Below, in pieces: positions 23,977 through 36,184 of a stretch of 64,000 nucleotides of DNA. The DNA lies in NCBI GenBank assembly GCA_030770535.1, contig JASVEC010000019.1, forward strand, positions 124,001 through 188,000, written 5' to 3'. Each line of letters begins with the position of its first letter. Position 1 is the first letter of the stretch. Both the position numbers and the translations under genes were made by a program. Source of the DNA: Batkoa obscura. Lineage: Eukaryota; Entomophthoromycota; Entomophthoromycetes; Entomophthorales; Batkoaceae. Under the pieces are notes generated by a model. It was given only the letters and a program-made list of their open reading frames with translations. It searched no databases and was not told the origin of the DNA.

Positions 23977-24168
23977 TCTCTTAGTATTTAAAAAAAGAAT
24001 AGAATCAAATAAAAAAGTCTAAGGAATGCTTAAAATTCAAAACTATTTTAATTTGCATATTAGATCGATTCTAATTGGTTCAAATAGAACGAAATGAATT
24101 GAAATCTTTTATGTTTTTATAAACGTTTAATTTTTTAATTTTTTTTAATATTTCAATTTTCATAAAAA

Positions 24169-26065
24169 ATGTCCATAATTTCTTGTCAACGATGTCAGAA
24201 CATCGTCAAATCGCATGAGAGTTTATTGGATATTAATGCTAGTACTTATGATTTGATGAATAGTAAATGATCTATTTATTCTCATTTCTATATACACTTA
24301 TACTAATTCTTTTTCCTTATTACTAATTCAGGCATCATCCAAAGCAAACCTATTGATAATAACAAAAATTATCATGAATTGCTCACCAGCCAACCAAGAT
24401 TAGGAAGTATTGATAAAGAAGAGTTTAAGCGAAAAATACATTTATCCATACCAACAATCCCGGAAAATAGTATAATAAATAACAATAGTAATAATATAAC
24501 TGATGGAAACAGTAGTAATAATAATACAAATGAAAACCAATTAAATTCAACAATCGGAGGAAATGGCAATTTTGAATTAAACTCAACGGGATCGTTTATA
24601 ATCTTAGGAAAATCTCAGTTAACACAATCAATATTAAATCCATATTTAATTGATAGTGAAGAAGATAATAAACAAGAGCAGTCAAACTCAAACTCGCAAT
24701 CAAATAGTCAAAACAATTTTAATTTTAGCACACTTTTAACAATACAAAGTCAATTATTTGATAAAATTAATGAAAGTTCTGATTTTAATCATCCTTTATG
24801 TGAAGAGTGTTATGATGTTTTAATTAAAGGTTTATTGAGGAAAAAAAATGAAGCGATTAGGGAAAAATTGAAATATAAGGAATATTCTACTTTGATGATG
24901 AGACCAAATAATAATTGGAATAATAATGAAGATGGGGTAAATGTTAATGATGCTAATCAATTGGAAAATGAAATTGAAAAGGTAAAGAATTTATGTATTG
25001 GTCTATTATGAGGGAGAATGTTAATGAAATTTGATTTTTTAGTTGAAGATAAAAGAAAGCTCAACTATAGATTCATTAAAGGAATTAGAAAAACAGTTAG
25101 AAAGTTTAAAGTTAAGCATTAAGGAATTGGAAGAAGAAGATAATTATTTAAAAATTGAAGAAGAAAAGTAAGTTTTATCAACCATGTATTAATATTATTA
25201 TATTTATCATTTATTGTTATATCAGCTATTGGAATGAATTTAACAATTATGAATTACAATTAAATCAATTTGAAATTAACTGTTTGACTATAAATTCCAA
25301 ATATCAGTTTGATTTAAAACAATTAGAAATATTGCATAATACTTCTATATTTAATGATTTATTTCATATATCCCAATTTGATGGGATCGGTACAATTAAT
25401 GGTTTAAGATTAGGTAGATTACCTCCAGAACATAACGTAAGTTTATATTAATCGTATTGTAATAACACAATAGTAATACTAATTTTGATTAGACCGAATG
25501 GAATGAAATTAACGCCGCTTGGGGACAAACGGTATTAGCTTTACATGTTGCTGCTAATAAATTAAATTTTAATTTTAAAAAGTAAGAATAGTAACGATAA
25601 TAACTTTAAATTATCAATAACTTAATTTAGATATACCCCCTACCCAAATGGTTCTTTTTCAAAGATCTTAAAAGAAAATCAAGATGGTACTAAAGAATAC
25701 TATGAATTATTTTTACCACCTGAATCTACATTTTCAAGGATTTTATTATTAAGAAGATATGATTATGCTATGGCGGGTTATCTTTTTTGTTTAGAACAAA
25801 TTCATTTATATATACAAACTTTGGATCCTAAGTTTAAATTACCTTATAAGTAAGTATTATTTTTTGATTTATAATATAGTTTCTTATTATTAATGTGCTT
25901 GTATTTTGATTTAGAATTGATAATGATCGAATTAATAATTTACCCATTCATTTCCAATTTCATAATTTAGCTCAATGGTCGAAAGCTTTAAGATACACTT
26001 TAAGGAATACAAAATCTATATTGTATTTTTTGACATCGCATGTTAATGCGAGTAATTTGAAATGA
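24169..26065 (+). CDS. ATG6: ATG6/Beclin-1/VPS30, autophagy PI3-kinase complex subunit
   Basis: Seven or so exons. The start is in a short exon: [20 protein letters not shown], containing the N-terminal CxxC of Beclin. A low-complexity Asn-rich region follows, then [12 protein letters not shown], the BH3-proximal SFxxL motif. Next are [21 protein letters not shown], a coiled coil (EKVKNL.., [21 protein letters not shown]), and the evolutionarily conserved domain: [71 protein letters not shown], ending NASNLK before TGA. It is a core subunit of the class III PI3-kinase (Vps34-Vps15) complexes in autophagy and vacuolar sorting. Appears whole. Confidence 0.95.
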
Positions 26066-26277
26066 AAGATATTTGGTTTGCTAGTTTTTTTAAGAAGAAA
26101 AAATTTAGCACGTCATTTTTCCAAGGGATGACACCTTGATCACGTGGTTCGTTGGATTATTAGGCAGGAAATTTGTAAATAAAGTATTTATATTCTAATA
26201 AAATAAATTATTTTAAATTATTTTATTTAAGGTTTTAATTAATAAAGAATATTAAAAGTATTATAATATAATAATAA

Positions 26278-27866
26278 ATGGATACACAATTGGCTGAGTT
26301 TAAGAAGTTTCAATATAATTTTTTAACAATATTTAGTTTAATAATGCTATGTGAATGGTTACAAGCGCCTTATATTATCAAATTATATATGAGCTATGGC
26401 TATAATTTAAACCAAATTGTTAATTTATTTACAATTGGCTACATTGCAGGGGCGATTGTTGGCCCCATTATTGCTGGTTTAGCGGACGGGATGTAAGTTC
26501 AATTTGATAATTTAATACATTCTAAATTGATAATATTTCCATTCCAATCAGTGGTCGTAAAAAAATCGGTAGTTTATTTATAGTATTATATCTCCTACAT
26601 GGTTTTATACTCAACACCACCAACTATTATTATTTACTGTTTGGGCGTTTTATAGCTGGTAGCGCTACCACTATTCTATTTTCAGTATTTGAAACTTGGA
26701 TGGTAGAAGAACATTTTAGACATAGTAAGCTTAATTTCGCTCATAACAACTATTTAAATAATTAACTCCTTAATTTAACTAGATTATCCCAAACCTTGGT
26801 TAGCAAAAACATTTAGTTTAATTACATTTCTTAATGCTATAGCAGCTATAATCGCTGGTTTTTTAGCAGAAATATTGGTGAAGAGTTATTCCTTTGTAGC
26901 CCCTTTTAATTTAGCTAATATAATTTTGTCGGTTTGTTTTATTGCTATACAAATCACTTGGAAAGAAAATTATGGTGAAAAAATGAAGGTAGAGGAATTG
27001 ATTTTTTAGATTGCAATTTAATATTAACGCTGATTATTAATAGCTATTTAACTTGACAAATTTTAAAAACTCGATTAGATATTTATTACAAGGTGAGCTA
27101 TCCTTTAATTTAGCATATGATTATTTTATTTATTTACTAAATACTAATAGATAATAATGCCCTCTTAATAGCTATTTCTCAATCTTTATTTGAATGTTCT
27201 ATGTATACCTTTGCCTTTTTATGGGCACCAATATTAATTGAGGCAAATATCAACCCCAATGATAATTTGAATTTAGGTTATTTGTTTTCTTTATTTATGT
27301 TAAGTATGTCTATGGGCTCTATTCTATTTAATTATTTGTATAATCAACAAAGGATTAAATTGAAATTTTTGATTATAGTCTTGTTTTTATTTGCCTTTTT
27401 AGCTTTGTTTTTAGCTTCATTGACAAAGGTAAGGAAGAAAATGGTTTATGTACAAAGCATTAGTTTGGTTTTAATATAGTAATCATTATTTCATATAGGA
27501 TTTCCATCTTATACTACTCCTCTTTGTCGTATTTGAATTCACCGTGGGTATCTATTATCCTACTATATCGCAACTGAGGAATCAATACTTACCTCAAAGT
27601 ATCAAAGCTAATTTATTAGCTTTATTTCGTACACCGTTAAATTTAATGGTAGCTATTTGTTTGAACTTAGTAAGTTATTGTAAAATTATCAATTAATAGT
27701 AAATTTTTAACAGTATTCTAATTTATTTTAGATACCAAAGTTTGATGTTTATTTTGTATTATTCGCAGCTTCAATACTATTGCTGATAGCTGCATTACTA
27801 CTGTTGAGTTTAAATTATGAAGTTGAAATAGAAGAGGGTGAAGTACAGACAATTCTTATTGGATAG
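26278..27866 (+). CDS. MFSD5-type major facilitator (molybdate/anion transporter family)
   Basis: About seven exons encoding a polytopic membrane protein of roughly 430 residues. It opens FKKFQYNFLTIFSLIMLCEWLQAPYIIKLYMSYGY. After the first exon the classic MFS loop motif appears split by an intron: GLADGM/GRKKIGSLF. It continues ILNTTNYYYLLFGRFIAGSATTILFSVFETWMVEEHFRH, the segment typical of MFSD5/MOT2, then four or more hydrophobic helices in the second half and a short acidic C-terminus (EVEIEEGEVQTILIG). MFSD5 homologues in algae and human are linked to molybdate uptake; substrate here is inferred only from family. Follows ATG6 by about 210 bases in the same direction. Confidence 0.8.
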
Positions 27867-28352
27867 ACTTTCAGTTTGTTGTAAATCAAAGGTTGAGTTT
27901 TCTTAATGTTTTTCTGAATTTATAGTGAACAATAGTTTTGTAAATTAACATTAGTCAATATGTAAAATAGAAAATAAAATAAGATATGTTTAAAGTTATA
28001 AAATGTTAGAGTTTAATAAAAAAATTTGTTGCTATTTAAGAATGTCCTATACTATATTTTTTTAAATTCTTGCTAACTAGAGACATAATGTAAGTTGTTA
28101 AAAAAATATGCCAAAGTTTTAACTTTACAAGTATATTTTTTATTGTTGTTTTAGTGATATGCGAATTTAATGTACTCTAAATTATTTAATTTGGTCCAAT
28201 ATATTATGAAAAAATAAAGTTAAAGAAAAAGATAGTACTATTGTAGCACGAATAAGGATATTAAACTAAATAACATTGTATTTAATCTTGAATTAATTTT
28301 TAATGACTACAATATAACAGTTATAAAAAAAGTCAGTTTTAGTTAAAAGATA

Positions 28353-28448
28353 TGGGGATGTATTTTTATGTTTAAGAATTTTACTAACAAATTTTCCGCC
28401 TAAATAGTGTCTAAAAGATGGAAAAAGTGGAGTCAAAAAACACCCCTA
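28353..28448 (-). mobile_element. MITE copy 7
   Basis: Reverse copy with ends TGGGGATGTA..ACACCCCTA and TA on both sides. Confidence 0.82.
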
Positions 28449-29010
28449 TACAACGGAAATTTTAATATATAAATGGCATGTCTTATATTTATAGAAAAAT
28501 AATAATTTGTTTATAGAATAATAATATTCAATATACTTTAATATACTAATTATTGATTAAAAATTAATATTAAATTAAAATAATTATTGTAATATATAAG
28601 TTAATTGTATTTGTGAAGATTACTTTTATAAATTGTGTAAGTCTATCTAAGATTTCAGATCAGTGTTTAAAATTGTACATTATAAGATAGTATAAAAAGT
28701 ATTAAGTTGTAAAAATTATATCAAGCAATTGAAAAGTAGCTTTATTATAATAAATCAAGCATTCTATATATAGTGTGAAGTGAAAGGGAGTAGGGAAGAC
28801 AAAACCTAATTATTTACCTTTAAAAATTAGGTAAAGGAACAAGATAGTAAAAACATAGTTATTTGTATAAATGTTTATTGTAAAAATTACATATCAACTG
28901 AAATCTGTGAGCAAAAACAACTGCTTAATCTGAGTTGAGAAATCAACCAGTATCAGATTTAAAGTGCTAGGCAATAATTTAAGTCATCAAAATTCTTATA
29001 GTATCACTAC

Positions 29011-29474
29011 TGTGAAATATTGCTTTGTCAGTCCCATGGTTAATTATAGCATAATAATCGCCTAAGCTGTTGTGTTCTTGAGTTCAGAGAAAATCAATCC
29101 CACGCTCTTAGTTTGATTTGCTATAAGAATTTCTAGCTCCATTCCAAAGAACGTTATCTTCTCATTTTGATATCTATACTTTTCAGAGTATAAAACAGAT
29201 TTTAGAGTATAATAGTTCAAGGCTTTTTAACTAAATCATTCCCTGATATCTCGAACATTTAATAAAGCCACTAAGTTTTCTTAATAGTATTTTACATAGA
29301 TTTTACATCAGTGTTGTCTATTCTATTTGCCTTACATAGTCTATAGCATATTACATGCTATTCTTCATAATTCAAGTCTACCTTAGTCACATAAACTAAG
29401 ACCTTTCGACTTATAGTGTAGTCAACCCAGCAATAGCTGTTCTTGACTCCAATCACTGAGTACCAGATTTCACA
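29011..29474 (+). mobile_element. solo LTR fossil (LTR 4), long class
   Basis: Fossil LTR of 464 bp from TGTGAAATATTGC to CAGATTTCACA, with TATA-like and AATAAA parts and no nested MITE. Flanked by ACTAC and ATTAC, a probable 5-bp target duplication with one mismatch, as expected for LTR element integration. More diverged than LTRs 1-3, so somewhat older. Confidence 0.75.
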
Positions 29475-29584
29475 ATTACTTATTTTTTGTTATTTTTATT
29501 TTACTTAATCAGCTTAAAATAAAAAATATTAAATTCACAATAATTGAACACTCTAATTAACTTTTAATATACTTTTTTAACAAG

Positions 29585-29685
29585 TGGGAGTGTTTTTTTT
29601 GACTTCATTATTTTTTCCATTTTTTAAGCGCTGTTTAAGCGGAAAATTTGTTAGTAAAACTCTTAAACATTAAAATACATCCCCA
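29585..29685 (+). mobile_element. MITE copy 8
   Basis: Ends TGGGAGTG..ACATCCCCA; core TTTAAGCGCTGTTTAAGCGG, close to consensus. Confidence 0.82.
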
Positions 29686-29916
29686 AATAGACAAAAAAAT
29701 ACTAATTTAAATAAAGGAGGTGAGATTCAAAGAAAATACTAATTTCTAAAGTATCTGAATATAAAAATTTCAGTTAAAAAATTGAAAAATATAAAAGTCA
29801 AATAAGTGACTATTTTCTAAAAGCTGTTTTAGCAATATTATTTTTTAATATTTAAAAGATAGTTCAAACTCTTAACAATTCAGCTAATCTTGTTTTAGAA
29901 AAAAATTTCAAATATA

Positions 29917-30017
29917 TGGAGATGTATTTTTGTATTTAAGAACTTTACTAACAATTTTTCCATTCAAACAATATTTAAAAAATGGAAAAAGTAATGAAGC
30001 CAAAAAAAACATCCCCA
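29917..30017 (-). mobile_element. MITE copy 9
   Basis: Reverse copy with ends TGGAGATGTA..ACATCCCCA and TA flanks. Confidence 0.82.
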
Positions 30018-30066
30018 TATGCTAAGAAAGAATCTAATAAAAACTTATTTATTTAATATGAATATA

Positions 30067-30166
30067 TGGGGATGTTTTTTTGATTTCATCACTTTTTCCA
30101 TTTTTTTAAGCGCTATTTAAGTGAAAAAATTATTAGTAAAATTCCTAAACATAAAATACACCCCCA
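30067..30166 (+). mobile_element. MITE copy 10
   Basis: Forward copy with ends TGGGGATG..ACACCCCCA; core TTAAGCGCTATTTAAGTG. Only about 50 bases from copy 9 in opposite orientation. Confidence 0.82.
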
Positions 30167-30343
30167 TTAACTTATATGCTAGATAGGCTTTTATACACAT
30201 TATTATTTCATACAATTTATTAACAATAAGTGTATAAATATAATAAAAAATCCCAAAAAAAGTTTTTTTTGTTACAACTACAAATATGGGCTTTTATTTT
30301 TTATTTAAAAACTATCAGCATATAAAAGCCTGCTTAACACTGG

Positions 30344-30743
30344 TGTGAAATCTGGTACTCAGGGTTTGGAGTCAAGAACAGCTATTGCTGGGTTGACTAC
30401 ACTATAAGTCGAAAGGTCTTAGTTTATGTGACTAAGGTAGACTTGGGTTATGAGGAATAGCACGTAATAGGTTACAAGCTATATAAGACAAATAGAATAG
30501 ACAATATTAATGTAAAATCTATGTAAAATACTATTAAGAAAACTTAGTAGCTTTATTAAATGTTCGAGATATCAGGGATTAATTCAGTTAAAAAGCCTCG
30601 AACTATTATACTCTGTAAACTCTTTTATACTCTGAAAAGTATAAGTATCAAAATGAGAAGATAATATTCTTTTGGGTGGAACTAGAAATTCTCATAACAA
30701 ATCAAAATAATTAACCATGGGACTGACAAAGCGATATTTCACA
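30344..30743 (-). mobile_element. solo LTR fossil (LTR 5), short class, with target duplication
   Basis: Fossil LTR of 400 bp in reverse orientation. The flanks share ACTGG (five to six bases, exact limit ambiguous because the duplication merges with the LTR end), a clean target-site duplication. This marks a complete integration reduced to a solo LTR. About 98 percent identical by eye to LTR 2, hence recent. Confidence 0.8.
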
Positions 30744-30825
30744 CTGGTTCAGCTTCTATTAAAATTGACCTATTTTTTAGATTTTTTGTTAAAAGGGTGA
30801 GATTATAATCTGTAAAATACAGTAG

Positions 30826-30927
30826 TAAAGAGTGTGCTTTTTTAGTTTTATCACTTTTTTCATTTTTTAAGCACTATTTAAATAGAAAAGCTATCAATAA
30901 AATTATTAAAAAAATATATCCTTGTTT
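30826..30927 (+). mobile_element. MITE copy 11, decayed
   Basis: Core TTTTTCATTTTTTAAGCACTATTTAAATAG and the trailing TAATAAAATTATTAAAAAAATATATCC follow the family order, but the ends are degraded. Confidence 0.6.
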
Positions 30928-31366
30928 TTTAATAAAATCCTGCTTTTAAATCATTAGTTAATTAAAAAAAAGTCTACTCTTATAAAAAAGATACTATTAA
31001 AGTGCTGTAAAACAAAATTCTATGGTAAAATCATATAGTTATTTATTTATTATCAAACTAATAAATTAAAAGTTCTTTTTTTATAAAATAAAAAATTAAT
31101 CAAATTTTCAAAAGCGATATTTTCATTACTTCAAATTCATCATTCTTACTCTTCTTTTTATCTATTTTAACTAATTTGACTCAACACATTTATATAAAAT
31201 GGCGTCATTTGTTTCCAATTAAATCATTAAGCAATGATTAAACTCAACTAAAAGCCACTTAAAATAGCTCAATGACAATAATATTTAGCGGGGGAATGTT
31301 TATTATTAAAGATTTCAAACTTGATTATTGCTTTTAGGCACTTTTATATTAATTTTTAATTTTCAA

Positions 31367-33854
31367 ATGTCCACAAGCCACTCCCACCATCAAATTCAAC
31401 GTATATTTATAGGTCCCAGTATTGAATATTGGTACAAAACAGAAGCTTGGTCATTAAGGGGTAATACCGATCGTAAAGCTTCAGTAGAAGATATAGTTAG
31501 GTCTACAGCATCAATACGTTCCACAACAAGGTAATAAGAAAGAATATTTATCATTATTTTAAATTTTATTGTCGACTTAAAAGTAGATACTAATTATTTA
31601 ATTTAACTACTATAGTAATTTACGTAATAATTCTTTATTGTTACCCAATTTAACCTCAGTGATCAGTTCTCCTAATTTAGAAGATCATAATTTATCAATC
31701 AATGCACCACTTTCGCTTGAAATACCTAGTCCTGGGAGGAGCTTACCATATGATGTCAATTTTTCAGTAAGTAATATAAGAGCCAGTGAACTACCAAAAC
31801 ATTGTCGAGCATTAGTACGTATTGAATATGCTAAAGAATGGAATGGAGCTCCAGGCACTTATCACTCTCAACTATTAAATGCAACTGAGCGTAAGTTTTT
31901 ACCACTTAAAGAGTTTGGATTAATCTTATATCATAATCGATTGGAGTTGACCAATAGTGTAGACAATGTAGATAGTGAAATTATTTTTGATGAGTTTACA
32001 AAGCTATCATTATATTCTATTACGGATTATAGCTTAGCTATTACAAAAGAGCACATTAAAGAACATATTACCTGTGCCTATATTTTATTATTTCCAACAC
32101 CCGAAATTGCTAAATCTTGGTATCTTAGTTTACACCAGATAATGAATAATGTTAAACAATTTCAAGATAATATATTGGTATCGGTACCAGAATTAAATAC
32201 TAAGGTTAGTATATTAATAAGTTCACCGGATATGAAAGTGTGGTCAATTAAAGAAGCAGTTATTGAAGCACTTAAAAAAGACGAAGATAATATGCAAACA
32301 GTTGAAGGTTGGGAAAGAGAAGGGATGGTTGGCATGTGTTGGAAACACAATGATAAAATTGAATGGATAAGTGAAAGTAAAGAAATCAATAAAACGCATA
32401 TGGAATATGATTTAGTATTAAGCCCACAGTATATTGAACAAACACATGAGTTACAATTAAGAAGTAAGTCGCATAATATATTGAATGAAGAAGAACCACT
32501 TCCAGTTGAAGGTTATTTAATCTTTCGTGGGTTCTTTGAAGTAAATAGTAACAATGAACTTAAAAAGATTGATAGTGGAAGGTTAATTAAAGGACAAAGT
32601 TATTATATCTCTACATTTCAAAATCATATTACATTTGTATCTAATAATAAGTTTTCAAAAAAGAACAAGAGTAATGTACTGCCCTTGGATTCTATACCCT
32701 TTACACTATTTTATCCTAAAGATCGACCCAAATTTGATAATAATGAAAAGCATATGATTAATAAGAATGATTTAAATAGTCATAGTAATTTATTATTATT
32801 AAAAAATATGGATGGATTTGTTGATATGCGAGAAATTGTATCAATTGAAGAAAGTTGTAAGAACCAAGGAAGTAATAAAGACCCGTTATTCGATATTACT
32901 TTAATTGGAAATTATAAATTACGATTTGAAGCATGGACAGTAGAATCAAGAAATGAATGGGTAAAGAGATTTGAAACGTTAATAATCTATTGGAAACAAA
33001 GTTCAAGAAAAGAATTAGAAACGCAAATTGAAATTAATAAAGTAAATGAAAATTTTAATCAAGAAGAATACAATAATGATGATACAATTAATGATAATCA
33101 AAATATTATTGTTAATCCAATTTTATGGAAAAGTTGTCTTAACGAATATTGTTTTCCAATCTTAAAATCAGGTACTTTATATATTAAAGATCGTATCCAT
33201 GCTCCTTTTCGTAAAGTTCATGCTATTCTTACTTTAGATTCTTTACATTTTTTCGAATACTCAGTTACTTCTTTTTATAATAATAATAATGATAATAACA
33301 ATAATAATAATAATTTAAGTAATAGTAATAGTAATATTGATAATAGAACTAACAATAATGAACAACAAGAAGGAGAACAAAGTTATTCTCCTTTTGACTT
33401 ATCTCGTTTACCACCACCAATTAAATTTTTACATTTAAGGGAAACTTCTAATTCATATATTTCATTAAAAAATTGTTTTATTTACAGTGGTTTAGCTATG
33501 GATTTAGTAGTTGATGGAGATGAAGTGGAACCACATTTATATCCAGATCGATTATTATCTCAAGACAGTGAATTAGATCGTACATTTACATTATGGGAAT
33601 CTCATTTAGCTTATTTATGGCCTAATAAAATGGAACAAAGAAATCAAGTGGAACTTGGTATTCATTTCTTATATCGAAATATGCATTGTGGCCACTCTTT
33701 AATTTGGCCTTGGCATTGGTTTATGCCCAGTTATTATGGTAAACAAAACAAATTTACATTTCAAACAAGGAGTAAATTAGAAAAAGAACACTGGATTTAT
33801 TGTATTAATTTAGCCATTGAATATTTAATTATAAATGATAAATGGCATTATTAA
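31367..33854 (+). CDS. large PH-domain protein, Spo71/Mug56-like
   Basis: Two exons (31367-31530 and 31616-33854) joined AG/T give about 800 residues. I start at MSTSHSHHQIQRIFIG because the upstream frame lacks an ATG. Visible blocks: RALVRIEYAKEWNGAPGTYHSQLLNATERKFLPLKEFGLILYHNRLEL (first PH-like domain); a middle PH with PVEGYLIFRGFF, RLIKGQSYYISTFQNHITFV, LRFEAWTVESRNEWVKRFETLIIYW; a poly-Asn stretch around 33280-33345 (residues near 610-625); and a last PH ending FTFQTRSKLEKEHWIYCINLAIEYLI. This order resembles the fungal sporulation proteins Spo71 (a Vps13 adaptor at the prospore membrane) and Mug56. Membrane-lipid binding is likely; the sporulation role is inference from resemblance. 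Confidence 0.75.
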
Positions 33855-33990
33855 ATTATTTATTTATTTTGTATTAAATTAATAAAGTTGCTGCTTTATT
33901 TATTTTAATTCATTACATTTAGTTTGCTTTTTGAAATTTTAAATAGTTATTTTGAAATTTTAAATCCTTTATTTATTATTCTTAATTTTT

Positions 33991-36184
33991 TTAGTCTTCA
34001 TCCCAATTTGGGTTGTTTTTTGGCATTTTAGGACCCCCGGCTGGTTTACTCATTATAATCTACAATTTCATTTAATAAAATTTATAAAAATTCATTTTAA
34101 ACTTACCTGATCAACCATTAATACAGTTAAGGCAGCATGGGTAGCCAATTCAATAGCATTATGCTTAACAGTGTAAATATCCAAGATTCCTTTTTCTTTA
34201 GCGTCTATACTGGCTGCCTTTTCACTCTAAATAAATTATAAATAACTAAACTAAATTTAGAATCATTAAAACTTACATCTATATCTACACCAACAAAACA
34301 GTTTTCTTGATTTGTATAATGAGCAGCATGTAATTTAGAGAGAATTTCATAGGACTAAACAATGATAAATAAGCAGATACAAATAAATAATTATTTTCTT
34401 ACACTCATTCCAGAAGTTTCGCCAAGAGTACGTGGTACAATCTCTAAAGCTTCTGCAAATTTTTTAATTGCATATTGATTCAATCCTGCTGTTTTCTAAT
34501 TAAAATTAATAAAAAATAAAAAGTAATTCCAATAAAAAGCTTACTTCTCCGAATGAAGTTAAATGTTTAGCTAACTGCGTTTCAGAGGCTCCAGCACCAG
34601 CCAAAACACGACCATCACGTCCTAAGGCTTTCACTGAGCTGATACCATCATCTAGAGCTCTTTCAACATCATCTAAGAAATTTTGGGTAGCACCTCTCAA
34701 TAAAATAGTGGAAGTCTTTGATTTTTCAGTTTCTAAAAAAATAAGCTTCTATTAAAGTCATTCTATCAACTATTTTACCTTGACGGAAAATAACAACACG
34801 ATCACTACCGATTTCTTCAGACTCAACAATATCACAGTATCCCATCTCTTCAGCCATTGGTACACCCTAAATTAACACTTAAAAAATTGAAACAATGATC
34901 AACTATGATATTACCAATCTAGCTAATGGTGTAGCTCCAACGACTCTGGAAAGACGACGTAAATCGAATTTAGATGGACATTTAACTGCCATAAGACCAT
35001 AACGATTGATAAAGTGAAGAGCCAAATCACCAATAACACCACCACTGACAATAACTTTGACACCAGATTCAGCTAATTCTTTGATAGCCTCTTCGATTTG
35101 GGATTCTTCACCCTTTGAGAAATCCAACATTTCTTTAGCATTATGAATTAATACCGTACCCTTAGTTTCAGTTTGAGAAATATCAATTGGACAACTGAAT
35201 ACAGCAATCTTTGCTTTTTCGGCATAATGAACGTTTCCTAATATAATTTTAAATACTTGTGTTATATAATATATTATCTTTTTACCTTCAGCTTCACGTC
35301 CAAATACCATTCCTTTAACTACTTTAGATTCCAATAAGCTTGAACCCATTACTTTAACAATACGTACGCTATCCACGTTAAAATTAGATGCTTTATTTGG
35401 CATGATATAGGAACAAGCATCCCAAACTAACTTAGCCAAAAAACCCTGATAGCCATTCATTTTAGAACCAACTGCAGCTTCAATTACTTTTAAAGTTAAA
35501 TCTGATTCATTAATATTTTCAATATTTTCAACACATAAAGCTAGCAAAAAACGAGATCAGTCCATACTATTATTTTAAATTCAAAGAGACTAAATTACTT
35601 TCTAATAACTCAAGTGCTTTTTTAGATGCGATTTCATAACCTTGAGCTACTTCACTTGGCTTTAATCCCATTCTCAATAAGCCTTCAGCTTTGTCTAGAA
35701 GTTCGGAAGCTAACATTAAAACTAAGTTAGAAGCATCTCCTAACTATTAAAAATAGATTAATTAAAAAAACAAAATAACGGAAACAAATCTTACTTCTGC
35801 TTGTTGATGTTGAGAAGCTTGAGCTAAAATTTTAGCAGCTGGGTGAACTACCTCCAATTCGTTGATCATAGTACCAGCATCATTGGTAACAAATAATTTT
35901 TCTAAATGATTAACTACAATCTTGTTACGACCTTTCAAAACAAATAAGCTTTATCTTTTTTTACTTTTAATTTCTAATTACTTACCATTGGGCCCAAAAG
36001 AAGATAAAGTGATCTTATTCAACTCTCTACAAGCGTCGATGTTTCTTATAACCGCATCGTCAACACCTTGGGAGATCTATCAAAATTAATAAGCTTTTTT
36101 GGATTTCTTTAATAAAAAGAAGATTACTTTATATCCATCCTTAAATAAGGATGAGGAAGAGGCCTTTGGTACGCGTAATGACAT
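33991..36184 (-). CDS. CCT8: CCT8, TCP-1 theta chaperonin subunit
   Basis: About ten exons. The first exon (36184-36128) codes MSLRVPKASSSSLFKDGYK and the second ISQGVDDAVIRNIDACRELNKITLSSFGPNG. The chain continues NHLEKLFVTNDAGTM, ELEVVHPAAKILAQASQHQQAE, LGDASNLVLMLASELLDKAE, GYEIASKKALELLE, EAAVGSKMNGYQGFLAKLVWDAC, VKVIVSGGVIGDLALHFINRYGLMAVKCPSKFDLRRLSR, GRDGRVLAGAGASETQLAKHL, and a tail SKPAGGPKMPKNNPNWDED that is diagnostic of theta. It forms part of the cytosolic eight-subunit ring folding actin and tubulin. The usual catalytic GDGT loop reads GDAS here, a known peculiarity of theta subunits in fungi (they are weak ATPases). Confidence 0.95.

Larger units (their letters stand above)
27867..31366. 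other. 3.5-kb intergenic repeat cluster
   Basis: No gene recognised. It contains five or more MITE copies and two LTR fossils in opposite orientations, with AT-rich filler between. The density of insertions, against few in gene-rich parts, shows that insertions gather in intergenic space. The last 200 bases are the 5' flank of the PH gene. Confidence 0.65.

Noticed and set aside
23557-23991. 144-codon hydrophobic plus-strand frame
   Set aside because: Antisense shadow of the Asn/Glu-rich first exon of SAP18.
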